Source of the DNA: Pseudomonadota bacterium
GTDB lineage: Bacteria > Pseudomonadota > Gammaproteobacteria > Burkholderiales > Burkholderiaceae_C
Assembly (NCBI GenBank): GCA_018241265.1
Contig: JAFEEF010000040.1
Span: forward strand, 25,328 to 89,327
Length of the DNA stretch: 64,000 bases
Direction of reading: 5' to 3'
Shown here: positions 8,977-17,949 of the stretch, in pieces
How the letters are laid out: each line of letters begins with the position of its first letter
Numbering within the stretch: the stretch's first letter is position 1
Notes under the pieces: model-generated
What the model was told of the DNA's origin: nothing
Databases searched by the model: none
Seen by the model: only the letters and a program-made list of their open reading frames with translations
Position numbers and translations under genes: made by a program

Positions 8977-9948
8977 TCAGGCTTCCAGCGTCTTCCACAT
9001 CTCCGTGTCGCGCTCCGCCGTCCAGATGCGCGGATCGACGATGCCCGACGCTTCGTCGAACGCGCGGCTCACGTCGAACGGCATGCAATGGTCGAAGATC
9101 ACCCAGTGGCCGTAGCGCGGCTTCAGCGCGGCATGGACCTCCTTGTAGATCCGGTTCAGCCCCTGGCCCTTCGCGACGCCGTTGTTGACGAGCGTGTAGA
9201 GGTCGGAGATGAAGGCGCGCGTCGATGCGATCGCGACGCCGACGTCGGCCGCGTTCGTCAACGCGCCGCCGCGTCCCGGCACGAGCTGCTCGAACTTGTA
9301 GGCGGCAAGCCGGTCGAGCGTCGTCGGCCAGTCCTTGAAGTAGCAGTCGCCCGCATAGGCCGTGCTCTGGTATTCGACGAGGTCGCCGGCGAAGCAGATC
9401 TTCTCGTCGGCGAGGTAGGCGATCGTGTCGCCCTTGGTGTGGCCGCGGCCGATCTGCGCGAGCTTGACCTCGAGGTTCTTGCCGAGCCGGATGCTCATCT
9501 CGCCGTTGAAGGTCATGGTCGGCCAGGTGAGGCCGGGCGGCACCGACTCGACCGCGCGGAACAGGCGCGGAAAGCGGCCGATCTCGCTGGCCTTGTCCTG
9601 CTCGCCGCGCTCGACGATCAGGTCGTAGGTATCGCGGCTCGCGACGATCTGCTCGGCGCCTTCCTTGAAGTAGGCCGACGCGCCGAGCACCCGCACCGCG
9701 TGGTAGTGCGACAGCACGACGTACTTGATCGGCAGCCTTGTTACTTCGCGGATGCGCCGGATCACGTCCTGCGCCATCACCGGCGTGGCCTGGGTGTCGA
9801 CCACCATCACCGCCTCGTCGCCGATGAAGACGCCGGTGTTCGGATCGCCCTCGGCGGTGTAGGCGTAGGCGTGCTCGGAGAGCCGCGTGAACGAGACCTT
9901 CTTGTCGGTCAGGTCGGCCTGGCTGGCGAAGGCTTTGGGCTGGGACAT
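8977..9948 (-). CDS. Metallo-beta-lactamase-fold hydrolase with a degenerate HxHxDH motif
   Basis: The 323-residue first gene of the homogentisate operon shows the MBL fold. The sequence includes NTGVFIGDEAVMVVDTQATP, then VVLSHYHAVRVLGA in place of the usual HxHxDH, then GRGHTKGDTIAYL (third histidine), CFAGDLVE (bridging aspartate) and FDHCMPFDV. The two histidines of metal site 1 remain, but the Asp-His of site 2 reads V-R, so a mononuclear site or a changed chemistry is likely. Hydrolysis of a thioester or lactone intermediate would fit the operon but is not shown. It starts 141 bp from the divergent IclR gene. Confidence 0.85.
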   Translation of the reverse strand: MSQPKAFASQADLTDKKVSFTRLSEHAYAYTAEGDPNTGVFIGDEAVMVVDTQATPVMAQDVIRRIREVTRLPIKYVVLSHYHAVRVLGASAYFKEGAEQIVASRDTYDLIVERGEQDKASEIGRFPRLFRAVESVPPGLTWPTMTFNGEMSIRLGKNLEVKLAQIGRGHTKGDTIAYLADEKICFAGDLVEYQSTAYAGDCYFKDWPTTLDRLAAYKFEQLVPGRGGALTNAADVGVAIASTRAFISDLYTLVNNGVAKGQGLNRIYKEVHAALKPRYGHWVIFDHCMPFDVSRAFDEASGIVDPRIWTAERDTEMWKTLEA

Positions 9949-9982
9949 CGGGGTACCTCGCAGGGTGGGCCGGCGGAAGCAA

Positions 9983-9999
9983 GTTCGTCTAAATCGAAC
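9983..9999. promoter_or_regulatory. Inverted repeat GTTCG-N7-CGAAC, candidate IclR operator
   Basis: GTTCG (9983-9987) and CGAAC (9995-9999) flank TCTAAAT, about 35 bp upstream of the MBL hydrolase ATG in the divergent region with the IclR gene. Two further TCTAA elements follow towards the iclR start. The assignment rests on symmetry and position. Confidence 0.5.
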
Positions 10000-10089
10000 G
10001 CATCTGCCGAAAGCGAAGGCTGGATCATAGCGTTGAAATCCGCTATTGTCTAATCCATTCTTCTAAAACAGATCAAAGGCTGACCCATC

Positions 10090-10947
10090 ATGGCTGCAGC
10101 GACGCCCCGCGCGCAACGCGGGATACAGAGCATTGAAGTCGGCGCGAAGCTGCTCGTCGCGCTGGTGCACCAGGGCCGCCCGCTCGCGCTGAAGGACCTG
10201 GCGCAGGAGGCCGGCATGACGGCGGCCAAGGCCCATCCGTACCTCGTGAGCTTCGGCCGCGCCGGCCTGATCGCGCAGGACGACGCGACGGGCCGCTACT
10301 TCCTCGGGCCGCTGGCGCTGCAGCTCGGCCTGATCAGCCTGCAGCAGGCCGGGCCCGTGCAGACCGCCACGCCGTATGCGGCGGCGCTCGCGCAGCGCCT
10401 CGGCTACACGGTGGCGCTGGCGGTCTGGGGCACGCGCGGCGCGACCATCGTGCGCGTCGAGGAATCGCCGACCGCGGTGCACGTGAACATGCGGCACGGC
10501 ACGGTGTTCTCGCTGGCGCATACCGCGTCGGGGCGGTTGTTCGGCGCGTACCTCGATGCCGACGCCGTGCGTGCCGCGCTCGAAGCCGAGCGGCGCCGCG
10601 AGCGCGGACGGCGCGCGACGCAGGACGCTGCCGCCGGCACGGTGCTGCCGCGGCCGGTGCCCGAGTGGAAGGCGTTCGAGCCGCAGCTCGCCGAGGTGCG
10701 GCAGCGCGGGCTGTCTCGTTCGGAGGGCGAAGTGGTCGCCGGCGTCGGCGCGATGGCTGCACCGATCTTCGATCACGCCGGCGCGATCGTGCTCGGCATC
10801 ACCGTGATCGGTCCTTCGGCGAGCATGTCGACGGCGTGGGACGGAGCGCCGGCCAAGGCGTTGAAGGCTTGCGCGGCGGAAGTGTCGGCGCGCCTCGGGT
10901 GGCGCGGTGGGGCCGGCGACGCCGGACGACGGATCGAGGCGACGTGA
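10090..10947 (+). CDS. IclR-family transcriptional regulator
   Basis: The 285-residue protein has an N-terminal winged helix-turn-helix (GIQSIEVGAKLLVALVHQGR, then LKDLAQEAGMTAAKAHPYL as the recognition region). A C-terminal effector domain follows (PTAVHVNMRHGTVFSLAHTA, GRLFGAYLDAD, LSRSEGEVVAGVGAMAAPIF). This is the PcaR/PobR/HmgR-type layout that senses aromatic acids. Its divergent placement from the homogentisate operon across a region with an inverted repeat makes it the probable local regulator of that operon. Whether it activates or represses cannot be read from the sequence. Confidence 0.92.
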   Translation: MAAATPRAQRGIQSIEVGAKLLVALVHQGRPLALKDLAQEAGMTAAKAHPYLVSFGRAGLIAQDDATGRYFLGPLALQLGLISLQQAGPVQTATPYAAALAQRLGYTVALAVWGTRGATIVRVEESPTAVHVNMRHGTVFSLAHTASGRLFGAYLDADAVRAALEAERRRERGRRATQDAAAGTVLPRPVPEWKAFEPQLAEVRQRGLSRSEGEVVAGVGAMAAPIFDHAGAIVLGITVIGPSASMSTAWDGAPAKALKACAAEVSARLGWRGGAGDAGRRIEAT

Positions 10948-11139
10948 TTCGAACAGGTCCGGATGCTCGGCCGCGAAACGTAGGTGAGCGCGCCCGCGCA
11001 TTGCTGCCATCGACGCCGTTGCTGCCGTTCGCGAGGTGCGCGAGCGACCCGGCTCGCTTTCCCGTCTTGACATCGACAACGAAGCGCGCGCCAATCGCCG
11101 TGGTCTGCTGGACCAACCAGTCGATCTCTGTCCCGAACG

Positions 11140-11904
11140 ATGGCGCTGCCCAATTTCGTCCTCGAGAACGCGTCCGAGCTGCGCGAGTCGATCGTTCGCC
11201 ACAACGTCAGGGACGTGGTCGCGGGAAAGATCGCGACGCTGATCGCATCGGGCATGCTGCAGATCGGCGACGAGCTGCCGAGCGAACGCGATCTCGCATC
11301 GGCGCTGCAGGTCAGCCGCGAAACCGTGCGCGGCGGCATCCAGATCCTCGCCGCGAAGAACCTGGTCGCGGTGCTGCATGGCGCGCGCACCAGGGTCATC
11401 GGCGACGAGGTCAGCCCCGAGTTCGAAGGCATCGGCGCTTCGCGGCTGATCAACAGCTACGGCCTCGGCGAGATTCATGCGGCTCGGCTGTTCGTCGAGC
11501 GGCAGGTCGTCGGCGATGCGGCCGAGCGGATCGACGACGCGACGCTGCGGCAGCTCGACGACTCGTTGACGGCGCAGCGCACGTCGCTCGACGATCCGGT
11601 CCGCTTCCTGATCATCGACCGTGAATTCCATCTGGCCGTCTATCGCGGTTGCGGCAACCGGGTGCTGGCCGATTTCGTCGGCAATCTCTACGGCTACATG
11701 ATGGCGCATCGCCGCAAGGCGGTGTCCGAGCCGGGCGCGATCCTGCGCAGCTACGGCGACCATGTCGCCATCGTGCGCGCGCTGAAGAGCCGCAAGCGCA
11801 AGGCCGCGATCCAGGCGATCGAGGCTCATCTGACGCGCATCTACGAGACGACGCTGACGATGCTCGAGTCTCCGGAGGCGAGCCGGGCGTCGTCGGATGG
11901 ATAG
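11140..11904 (+). CDS. GntR-family regulator, FadR/FCD subfamily
   Basis: The 254-residue protein has a GntR winged helix at about residues 18-85 (VRDVVAGKIATLIASGMLQI, LPSERDLASALQVSRETVRG). An FCD all-helical effector domain follows, with metal-ligand-type elements IIDREFHLAVYRGCGN and SYGDHVAIVRALKSRKRKAA. FCD regulators usually bind small organic acids. It lies just upstream of, and in the same direction as, the ribose-type ABC transporter (11996-15913), which is its likely target. The preceding 190 bp (10948-11139) hold no recognisable gene. Confidence 0.9.
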   Translation: MALPNFVLENASELRESIVRHNVRDVVAGKIATLIASGMLQIGDELPSERDLASALQVSRETVRGGIQILAAKNLVAVLHGARTRVIGDEVSPEFEGIGASRLINSYGLGEIHAARLFVERQVVGDAAERIDDATLRQLDDSLTAQRTSLDDPVRFLIIDREFHLAVYRGCGNRVLADFVGNLYGYMMAHRRKAVSEPGAILRSYGDHVAIVRALKSRKRKAAIQAIEAHLTRIYETTLTMLESPEASRASSDG

Positions 11905-11995
11905 CCGCAACGAGTGATGGCGGCCCGCTTTCAGCGCCCGCCGAACGCCATCGGCCCTGGCTCAATGGGCCTAGTCGACAACGAGGAGACAAGTC

Positions 11996-12982
11996 ATGCG
12001 TAGACGTGCTTTTGCGATTGCGGCGGGGAGCCTGTCCCTGACCGCCGCGCTCGGTCCGATGGGCATCTCGACGGCGCACGCGCAGTCGAAGTCCATCGTC
12101 TATCTGACCCCGGGCCTCGATCTGCCTTTCTGGCGCTACCTGTCCAAGGGCGTCGAATCGGTGGCGAAGGAGAAGGGCTACGGCTACCAGGCGCTGGACT
12201 CGCGCAACAGCGCGCAGACCCAGTTGCAGAACGCGCAGGACGCCATTGCCAAGGGCGTCGCGGGCATCGTGATCTCGCCCACCGACTCGTCGACCGCGCC
12301 GGCCGTGCTGTCGCTGGCGGCCGAGAAGAAGATCCCGGTGGTGATCGCCGACATCGGAACCAACAGCGGCGACTATGTCTCGTTCATCATTTCCGACAAC
12401 TACGAAGGCGCCAAGGGCGTCGGCGAAGCGCTCGCCGCGGCCTTGAAGGAGAAGGGCTGGTCGAAGGAATCGGTCGGCCTGATCACGATCTCGCAGGCAC
12501 GCAAGAACGGCCAGGCCCGGACCAACGGCTTCCGCGACGGCCTCAAGGCCGGCGGCGCCACCGGCAAGGAAGCCGGGTTGCAGCAGATGCAGGCCTACAC
12601 CGCCGACGAGACCTTCAAGTACACGCAGGACATGCTGACCGCCAATCCGGGCATGCGCGGCCTGTTCGTGCAGACCGATCAGCCGGCGATCGGCGCGCTG
12701 CGCGCGATCAAGGCCGCGCGGCGCCAGGGCGAAGTGCTGGTCGCGGCGTTCGACGGCATTCCCGACTTCGTCGACCTGCTGAAGTCCGGCGACATCGTCG
12801 CCTCGGGCATGCAGCAGCCCTACCTGATGGGCCAGCGCTCGGCGCAGGCGATGTTCACGCACCTCGAAGGCGGCAAGCCCGAAAAGCAGATCACGGTGCC
12901 CATCCTCGTCGTCACGTCGAAGAACATCGACGAGGTGCTGCCGACCGTCAAGACGACGGTGTTCGCGAACGAAGTCAAATAG
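11996..12982 (+). CDS. Sugar ABC transporter periplasmic binding protein, RbsB-like
   Basis: The 328-residue precursor begins with a signal peptide (RRRAFAIAAGSLSLTAALGP, cleavage after AHA-QS). It has the type I periplasmic fold typical of ribose/galactose binding proteins: IVYLTPGLDLPFWRYLSKGV, the GIVISPTDSSTAPAVLSLA loop and VAAFDGIPDFVDLLKSGDI. A GAGGAG ribosome binding site precedes the ATG by about 8 bases. It is the first gene of a three-gene transporter operon (binding protein, ATPase, permease). The ligand could be a pentose, polyol or other small compound. Confidence 0.9.
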   Translation: MRRRAFAIAAGSLSLTAALGPMGISTAHAQSKSIVYLTPGLDLPFWRYLSKGVESVAKEKGYGYQALDSRNSAQTQLQNAQDAIAKGVAGIVISPTDSSTAPAVLSLAAEKKIPVVIADIGTNSGDYVSFIISDNYEGAKGVGEALAAALKEKGWSKESVGLITISQARKNGQARTNGFRDGLKAGGATGKEAGLQQMQAYTADETFKYTQDMLTANPGMRGLFVQTDQPAIGALRAIKAARRQGEVLVAAFDGIPDFVDLLKSGDIVASGMQQPYLMGQRSAQAMFTHLEGGKPEKQITVPILVVTSKNIDEVLPTVKTTVFANEVK

Positions 12983-13026
12983 GCCCGCGACAGGCCGCGC
13001 GCAACGGGCGACAACGGGCGAGCAGC

Positions 13027-14910
13027 GTGCAGGAACAGCCGGCCCGTCGCGCGCTGCTCGAGATCCGATCGGCCGAGAAATCCTTCGGCCAGACCCGGGC
13101 GTTGAGGGATGCTTCGTTCGAACTGCGATCCGGCGAAGTCCATGCCTTGCTCGGTGCCAACGGCGCCGGCAAGTCGACGCTGTCCAAGATCGTCTCGGGC
13201 CACATCGGCGCCGACGGCGGATCGATACGCTACAAGGATAGCCCGGTCGACTTCCGATCGACGCGCGATGCGATGCGCGCCGGCATCGCGATCGTGATGC
13301 AGGAGACCTCGCTCGCGCCCGACCTTTCGGTGCTCGAGAACATCTTCCTGCCCGAACTCGCGTCGCCCGGCCGGCTGTCGTTCGGGCGCTTGCGCGGGCG
13401 TGCCCGCGCCATCCTCGAAGACCTGGGGGGAGCCGGTGCATTGCCGCTCGATGTCGTCGTGAGCAGGCTCTCGGCGGCGCAGCGTCAACTCGTCGAGATC
13501 GCCAAGGCGCTCGCCAGCGATGCGGAGCTGATCATCTTCGACGAACCCACGGCGTCGCTGAGTCCGGGCGAGGTCGAACGCCTGTTCGACGTCATGGCGC
13601 GACTGCGGCGCGGCGGCCGAGGGCTGATCTTCGTATCGCATCGGCTCGAGGAGGTCTTCGCGATCACCGATCGCGTGACCGTCCTGCGCGAAGGCACGAC
13701 GGTCGCCGCATCGGTGCCGACGGCGGACCTCAATCAGGGCGAAGTCATCCGGCTGATGGTGGGTCGCGAGCTGGGCGCGATCTACGCCGCCTCGGCGACG
13801 CGGCGCGACGGCGATGCCGCGCCCGTCGTCTTCGAAGTCGAGGGGGTGGCGGCGCCGCCCGCGGTGCGTCGCGTGTCGTTCGAGGTTCGGCGCGGCGAGA
13901 TCCTCGGGCTGGCCGGGCTGGTGGGCGCCGGGCGCTCCGAGGCCGCCGAAGCCATCTTCGGCCTGCGGCCGCGGCAGGCGGGGCGGTTGAAGCTGGCGGG
14001 CCGGGAGCTTGCGATCCGCCGGCCCGCCGACGCGGTCCGCGCCGGGATCGGCTTCGTGCCGGAAGACCGCCGCGTGCAGAACATCGTGCCGGACCTTTCG
14101 GTGCGCGAGAACCTGCTGCTCGCGCACCTGGGCGTGCACCGCGGATTCGGGCTCGGCTATGCAAGGCGGCAGAAGGCCGTCGATGCGCTGCTGGCGACGC
14201 TCGACTTGCCGGCGCACCGCGTGCTCGACGAGAGCATCCTGAACTTCTCCGGCGGCATGCAGCAGAAGATCATCATTGCGCGCTGGCTGCTGCTCGAGCC
14301 CAAGGTATTGATCCTCGACGAGCCGACCAAGGGCGTGGACATCGGAACGCGCCAGGCCATCTATGCGCTGCTGCGCAAGATCGCCGACCAAGGTGTCGCG
14401 GTCGTCGTGATCTCGTCCGATTTCGAGGAGCTGCTCGGGGTTTCGAACCGCGTCGTCGTGATCAGCGACGGCTACAGCGTGGCCGACCTGCCCGGCGACA
14501 TGCTCGACGAAGAGAAGCTCACGCTGCTCGCCGCGCCGCGCACGTCGATGCGCCGCAATACCGAACTGCTGCACGACTTGGCCACGGCATCGAACGGCGC
14601 AGGCTTCTGGGCCTTGCTCGACGGCGAGCGCCTGATCTGCCTGAATGCGGTGGTCGCGAACGAGCAGGTCGCGCCCGGCTTCATCGCCGGCGAGGCCGTG
14701 CGCTTCGCGCAGACGACCATACCGGTGGGACTGACCGGCGCGGGCGAGGCCTTCGTGCCGGAACCCGACGGGCGTCGCTCGACCATCCTCGTCCCGATGC
14801 GCAACCGGCGCGGTCACGATCTCGGTTGCGTCGGGCTCGTCATCGACGGCGCGACGCGCGCACCTTCGGTGGATTCCATCAAGCAACGAATCGAGGCCAT
14901 GAATGCCTGA
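13027..14910 (+). CDS. Ribose-type ABC transporter double ATPase with extra C-terminal domain
   Basis: This is a 627-residue protein with a GTG start. Two ABC modules follow the RbsA/MglA pattern. Module 1 has Walker A GANGAGKST and Walker B LIIFDEPTAS; its signature region reads VVSRLSAAQRQLVEIAKAL. Module 2 has the degenerate A-loop GLVGAGRSEAAEAIFG typical of this class, ILNFSGGMQQKIIIARWLLL and VLILDEPTKGVDIGTRQ. RbsA proteins normally end near residue 500. Here about 120 further residues follow (MRRNTELLHDLATASNGAGF onward), looking like a small GAF-like alpha/beta sensor domain. The stop overlaps the permease start by 8 bp. Confidence 0.9.
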   Translation: MQEQPARRALLEIRSAEKSFGQTRALRDASFELRSGEVHALLGANGAGKSTLSKIVSGHIGADGGSIRYKDSPVDFRSTRDAMRAGIAIVMQETSLAPDLSVLENIFLPELASPGRLSFGRLRGRARAILEDLGGAGALPLDVVVSRLSAAQRQLVEIAKALASDAELIIFDEPTASLSPGEVERLFDVMARLRRGGRGLIFVSHRLEEVFAITDRVTVLREGTTVAASVPTADLNQGEVIRLMVGRELGAIYAASATRRDGDAAPVVFEVEGVAAPPAVRRVSFEVRRGEILGLAGLVGAGRSEAAEAIFGLRPRQAGRLKLAGRELAIRRPADAVRAGIGFVPEDRRVQNIVPDLSVRENLLLAHLGVHRGFGLGYARRQKAVDALLATLDLPAHRVLDESILNFSGGMQQKIIIARWLLLEPKVLILDEPTKGVDIGTRQAIYALLRKIADQGVAVVVISSDFEELLGVSNRVVVISDGYSVADLPGDMLDEEKLTLLAAPRTSMRRNTELLHDLATASNGAGFWALLDGERLICLNAVVANEQVAPGFIAGEAVRFAQTTIPVGLTGAGEAFVPEPDGRRSTILVPMRNRRGHDLGCVGLVIDGATRAPSVDSIKQRIEAMNA

Positions 14911-15913
14911 GCTGGCGAGACCCGGCGACCCAGACCTCGTCGCGCGCACTGCCGATGCGAAGGCGAAGCCGTCCATGACGTCGCGCCTCGCGAGGAGCCT
15001 CGAAACACGGATGCTGGGCCTCGCGCTGGCCATCGCCATTGCGCTGTCCGTGCTGTCGCCCTACTTCCTGACCCGGAACAATCTCTTCAACATCCTCGAT
15101 CAATCGGTCGTGGTCGGCCTGGTCGCGATCGGCATGACGTTCGTGATCCTGACGGCCGGCATCGACCTGTCGGTCGGATCGGTCGTCGGGCTGACCGGCA
15201 TCATCCTCGGCCTCGCGGTCAAGCAGGTCCCGATTCCGCTCGCCATCTCGATCGCCGTACTCGCCGGAGCCGGGATCGGATGGGTCTCGGGGCTGCTGGT
15301 CGCGTATTTCGGACTCGCGGCATTCGTCGTCACGCTCGGCGTGATGGCGATCGGGCGGAGTCTGGCCTACATCCTGTCCGGACAGACGGCCATCTCCGGC
15401 ATTCCGAACTCGCTGTCGAACATCGTGTACGCGTCGGTGCTGGGCATACCGATGAACGTGCTCGTGCTGCTGGTCATGTATGCGCTCGCCTGGCTGTACC
15501 TGACCCGGACCAAGGGCGGCCGCACCATCTATGCGATCGGCTCCAACAAGGAAGCCGCGCGCGCCGCGGGCCTGGGCGTGCTGTTCTATTCGGTCGTGCC
15601 TTATGTGGTGTCGGGCGCGTTCGCCGCGGTGGCGAGCACGTTCTCGATTGCGCAATTGCTCTCGGCCGATCCGCTGGCCGGCAATCAATTGGAACTCGAC
15701 GCCATCGCCGCCGTCGTGATCGGCGGCGCCAGCCTCGCCGGCGGTCGCGGCTCGATCATCGGGACGCTGATCGGCGTGATCATCATGGTGATGATCCGCA
15801 ACGGGCTCAACCTGATGGGCGTGTCGCCGTTCTGGCAAGGCTCGGCGATCGGCACGATCATCATCGTGGCGCTGCTGGTCGAACGGCTGATCAGCAAGCG
15901 AACGGCGCGCTGA
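14903..15913 (+). CDS. Ribose-type ABC transporter permease, RbsC-like
   Basis: The 336-residue inner membrane protein has about eight to ten hydrophobic segments. It carries the family signatures GMTFVILTAGIDLSVGSVVG and GRTIYAIGSNKEAARAAGL, and AIAAVVIGGASLAGGRGS near the C-terminus. It overlaps the ATPase gene and ends the transporter operon. A single permease implies a homodimer in the membrane. Only 53 bp separate it from the convergent amidase-like gene. Confidence 0.92.
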   Translation: MPELARPGDPDLVARTADAKAKPSMTSRLARSLETRMLGLALAIAIALSVLSPYFLTRNNLFNILDQSVVVGLVAIGMTFVILTAGIDLSVGSVVGLTGIILGLAVKQVPIPLAISIAVLAGAGIGWVSGLLVAYFGLAAFVVTLGVMAIGRSLAYILSGQTAISGIPNSLSNIVYASVLGIPMNVLVLLVMYALAWLYLTRTKGGRTIYAIGSNKEAARAAGLGVLFYSVVPYVVSGAFAAVASTFSIAQLLSADPLAGNQLELDAIAAVVIGGASLAGGRGSIIGTLIGVIIMVMIRNGLNLMGVSPFWQGSAIGTIIIVALLVERLISKRTAR

Positions 15914-15966
15914 GGCCACTGTCCCGGGTGCTGACCGGCCCGAAAACACGCATCCGCAGCGACACG

Positions 15967-17766
15967 TCACGGACTCGAACGGCCATCCCAGCGATTGACC
16001 TGGTTGGGGCAGCCTCGCCCCGACTCGACCGCAACGACGGCGAGTTCGCGCGATTCCACGCGGCGTGCGTAGCAACTCCCGAACGTATCGCTGTAGCGGT
16101 AGGACTGCTCGCCGTGTCGCCCGCGCGAACCGGTGATGCCCGTGCCGCCGGCCTTGAAGTCGGTGTTGCTGTGCGCGACCAGGCGGTTGTCCAACGTGGA
16201 ACGGAAGTCCGCGCGGCCCCCTGCGCTGCGTTGCTGCGTGCTCAGATAGCCCTGCCGCAGCGCGATGTCCACCGTGAAGTCGTCGTTCGCATGGACCTGC
16301 TTGCGGAGGTCGATCACGAGCGGATAGTCGAGGCGATGCGCCTGCCGCACGGTCTTGCCCTGCGTGGTGGTGCGCACCTCGTCGACCACTTGCGTGCGCA
16401 TCGCGATGCGCTGGTCGTAGACGTCCTTCGCCGGATGGTCGAAGTGCTGGCGGTTGGCGAAGTCGGCACGTTGCTCGACGCGGGTGACGACCTTGCCGTG
16501 CGAGGTCTCCAACTCGCCGGCGATCGCATAGTGGCCGCCTTGCAAGGTATCGACCTCGCCGCGCACGACGCCGCCTGCACCGTGCTCGAAGTGACCCCGC
16601 ACGCGCGGCGGCCGTTCGGTTTGCGTGGCCAGCGTGTTCTGCGTCAGCCTGCCGGAGAGTGCCTCGCGCCCGGCATCGCGCCATGCCAGCAGGTTGGCGG
16701 CGACGCTGAAGAACTTGTGCGCACCCAGCACCCGCACCGCCACCGTGTGCGGCTTGCCGTCGTCCAGCAGCGCGGCAAAGGGCGTCAGGTCCATGCGGTA
16801 CGGCGTGAAGTTCAGCGCCTGGATGTCCGGCGTCGGCCGCCACAGGTCCGGGTCCACGCCGCCGGTGTAGGTCCAGGGGTAGACCGGTGCGCGGCCCGCT
16901 GCCTGGCCGTCGATGCTCACCGCCACTTCGCGGAAGTTGCCGCCGGGGCACTGCCCGAGCGGTTCGCCCTCGTCCGGCGGCCCGAGCGAGAACGCGCGCG
17001 TGGGTTCGTCGTAGGCGGAGGCGATGCACGTGTACCACTGCTCGTCCACGGCCTGGCTCTGGGCGATGAGGTCGAGCGCGACCCGCTCGACGTTGCGCGG
17101 CAGCGTGAGCGTGCGCGACAGCGCGTCGTCGCCGCTCTGCAGGTCCACCGGATGGCCGCTGTCGTCGCCGACCAGGCCCATCGCGATATCGGCCGGCCGG
17201 GCGGCTCGGCCGGCCGCCGCGGCCGGATAGAACACCAGCCGCGCGCTGCCGTGGATCACGCCGGTGTACGTGGCATCGACCCAGTTGTTGAGGATGGTCT
17301 GGCCGCGTCCGGCGTCGCGGAGCAGGCTCGCGTAGTCGGTCACGTCGCGCTCGACGTGCCAGCGCGGGCCGACCTTCGCGCTCGGTTCCTGGGTGGTGCC
17401 GTAGAACAGGTTCACGCCTTTGAGCCACAGGCTGACCGTGCGGTCGTACTGCCGGCCCGGAGTCACCGAGAAGTCCGCTTCCAGCACGACTTTCGACCAT
17501 GGCCCTGGGCATGGCGCAGGCGGCGCATAGGTCCACTCGCGGGGCTGGGCCGCGTGCGACGTGGCGTCGCCCTGATCGTCGAACGCGACGTCGGCATACA
17601 GGTCGGCGGTGCAGGGCGAGCCGCCGGGGCGCGGCACGGCCGGGTCGGCGATGGCGACGCCCTGGTCGCCGACGGCGGGCGATGTCTGCGCCATGGCCAT
17701 CGTGCCCGGCAAGGCCAGTGCAAGGACCAGGCTCGCGCGGATCAGGTGGCGCATGGAGTTCGTCAT
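15967..17766 (-). CDS. Secreted peptide-N4-asparagine amidase A (PNGase A)-like protein
   Basis: The 599-residue protein starts with a Sec signal peptide (HLIRASLVLALALPGTMAMA, cleavage after AMA-Q). The N-terminal half contains WSKVVLEADFSVTPGRQYDR, then SLWLKGVNLFYGTTQEPSA and WHVERDVTDYASLLRDAGRG. This closely follows the PNGase A pattern in plant enzymes (FDR...V.L.RT.T.EP...W.V.KD.T.Y..LL). PNGase A releases N-glycans from glycoproteins, including those with core alpha-1,3-fucose found in plants. The C-terminal half is a beta-rich region with Cys residues. It stands alone on the minus strand and no sugar-processing gene neighbours it. Family assignment is by pattern, and activity is not shown. 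Confidence 0.72.
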   Translation of the reverse strand: MTNSMRHLIRASLVLALALPGTMAMAQTSPAVGDQGVAIADPAVPRPGGSPCTADLYADVAFDDQGDATSHAAQPREWTYAPPAPCPGPWSKVVLEADFSVTPGRQYDRTVSLWLKGVNLFYGTTQEPSAKVGPRWHVERDVTDYASLLRDAGRGQTILNNWVDATYTGVIHGSARLVFYPAAAAGRAARPADIAMGLVGDDSGHPVDLQSGDDALSRTLTLPRNVERVALDLIAQSQAVDEQWYTCIASAYDEPTRAFSLGPPDEGEPLGQCPGGNFREVAVSIDGQAAGRAPVYPWTYTGGVDPDLWRPTPDIQALNFTPYRMDLTPFAALLDDGKPHTVAVRVLGAHKFFSVAANLLAWRDAGREALSGRLTQNTLATQTERPPRVRGHFEHGAGGVVRGEVDTLQGGHYAIAGELETSHGKVVTRVEQRADFANRQHFDHPAKDVYDQRIAMRTQVVDEVRTTTQGKTVRQAHRLDYPLVIDLRKQVHANDDFTVDIALRQGYLSTQQRSAGGRADFRSTLDNRLVAHSNTDFKAGGTGITGSRGRHGEQSYRYSDTFGSCYARRVESRELAVVAVESGRGCPNQVNRWDGRSSP

Positions 17767-17949
17767 TCTGTGACAAGCAAATCACACCCGCGCCGGCCGT
17801 CGACCGGCTGGCGGGACGCATTTTCACGACTTCCTTCAGATTGAGAGGACCGCGCCGATATCCCTCCGCAGAAGGATGTGGTAGTCGCGCGCCCGCAGGG
17901 GAACGCCTCGATGCTGCCCGTCCCTTGAACACCGGAACAAGAGGTCATC

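Noticed and set aside
14879..17932. A 1017-codon minus-strand open frame over the permease and the amidase-like gene
   Set aside because: Its sequence is repetitive His/Asp/Arg, with no domain, and it overlaps a clear permease and a secreted protein in other frames.
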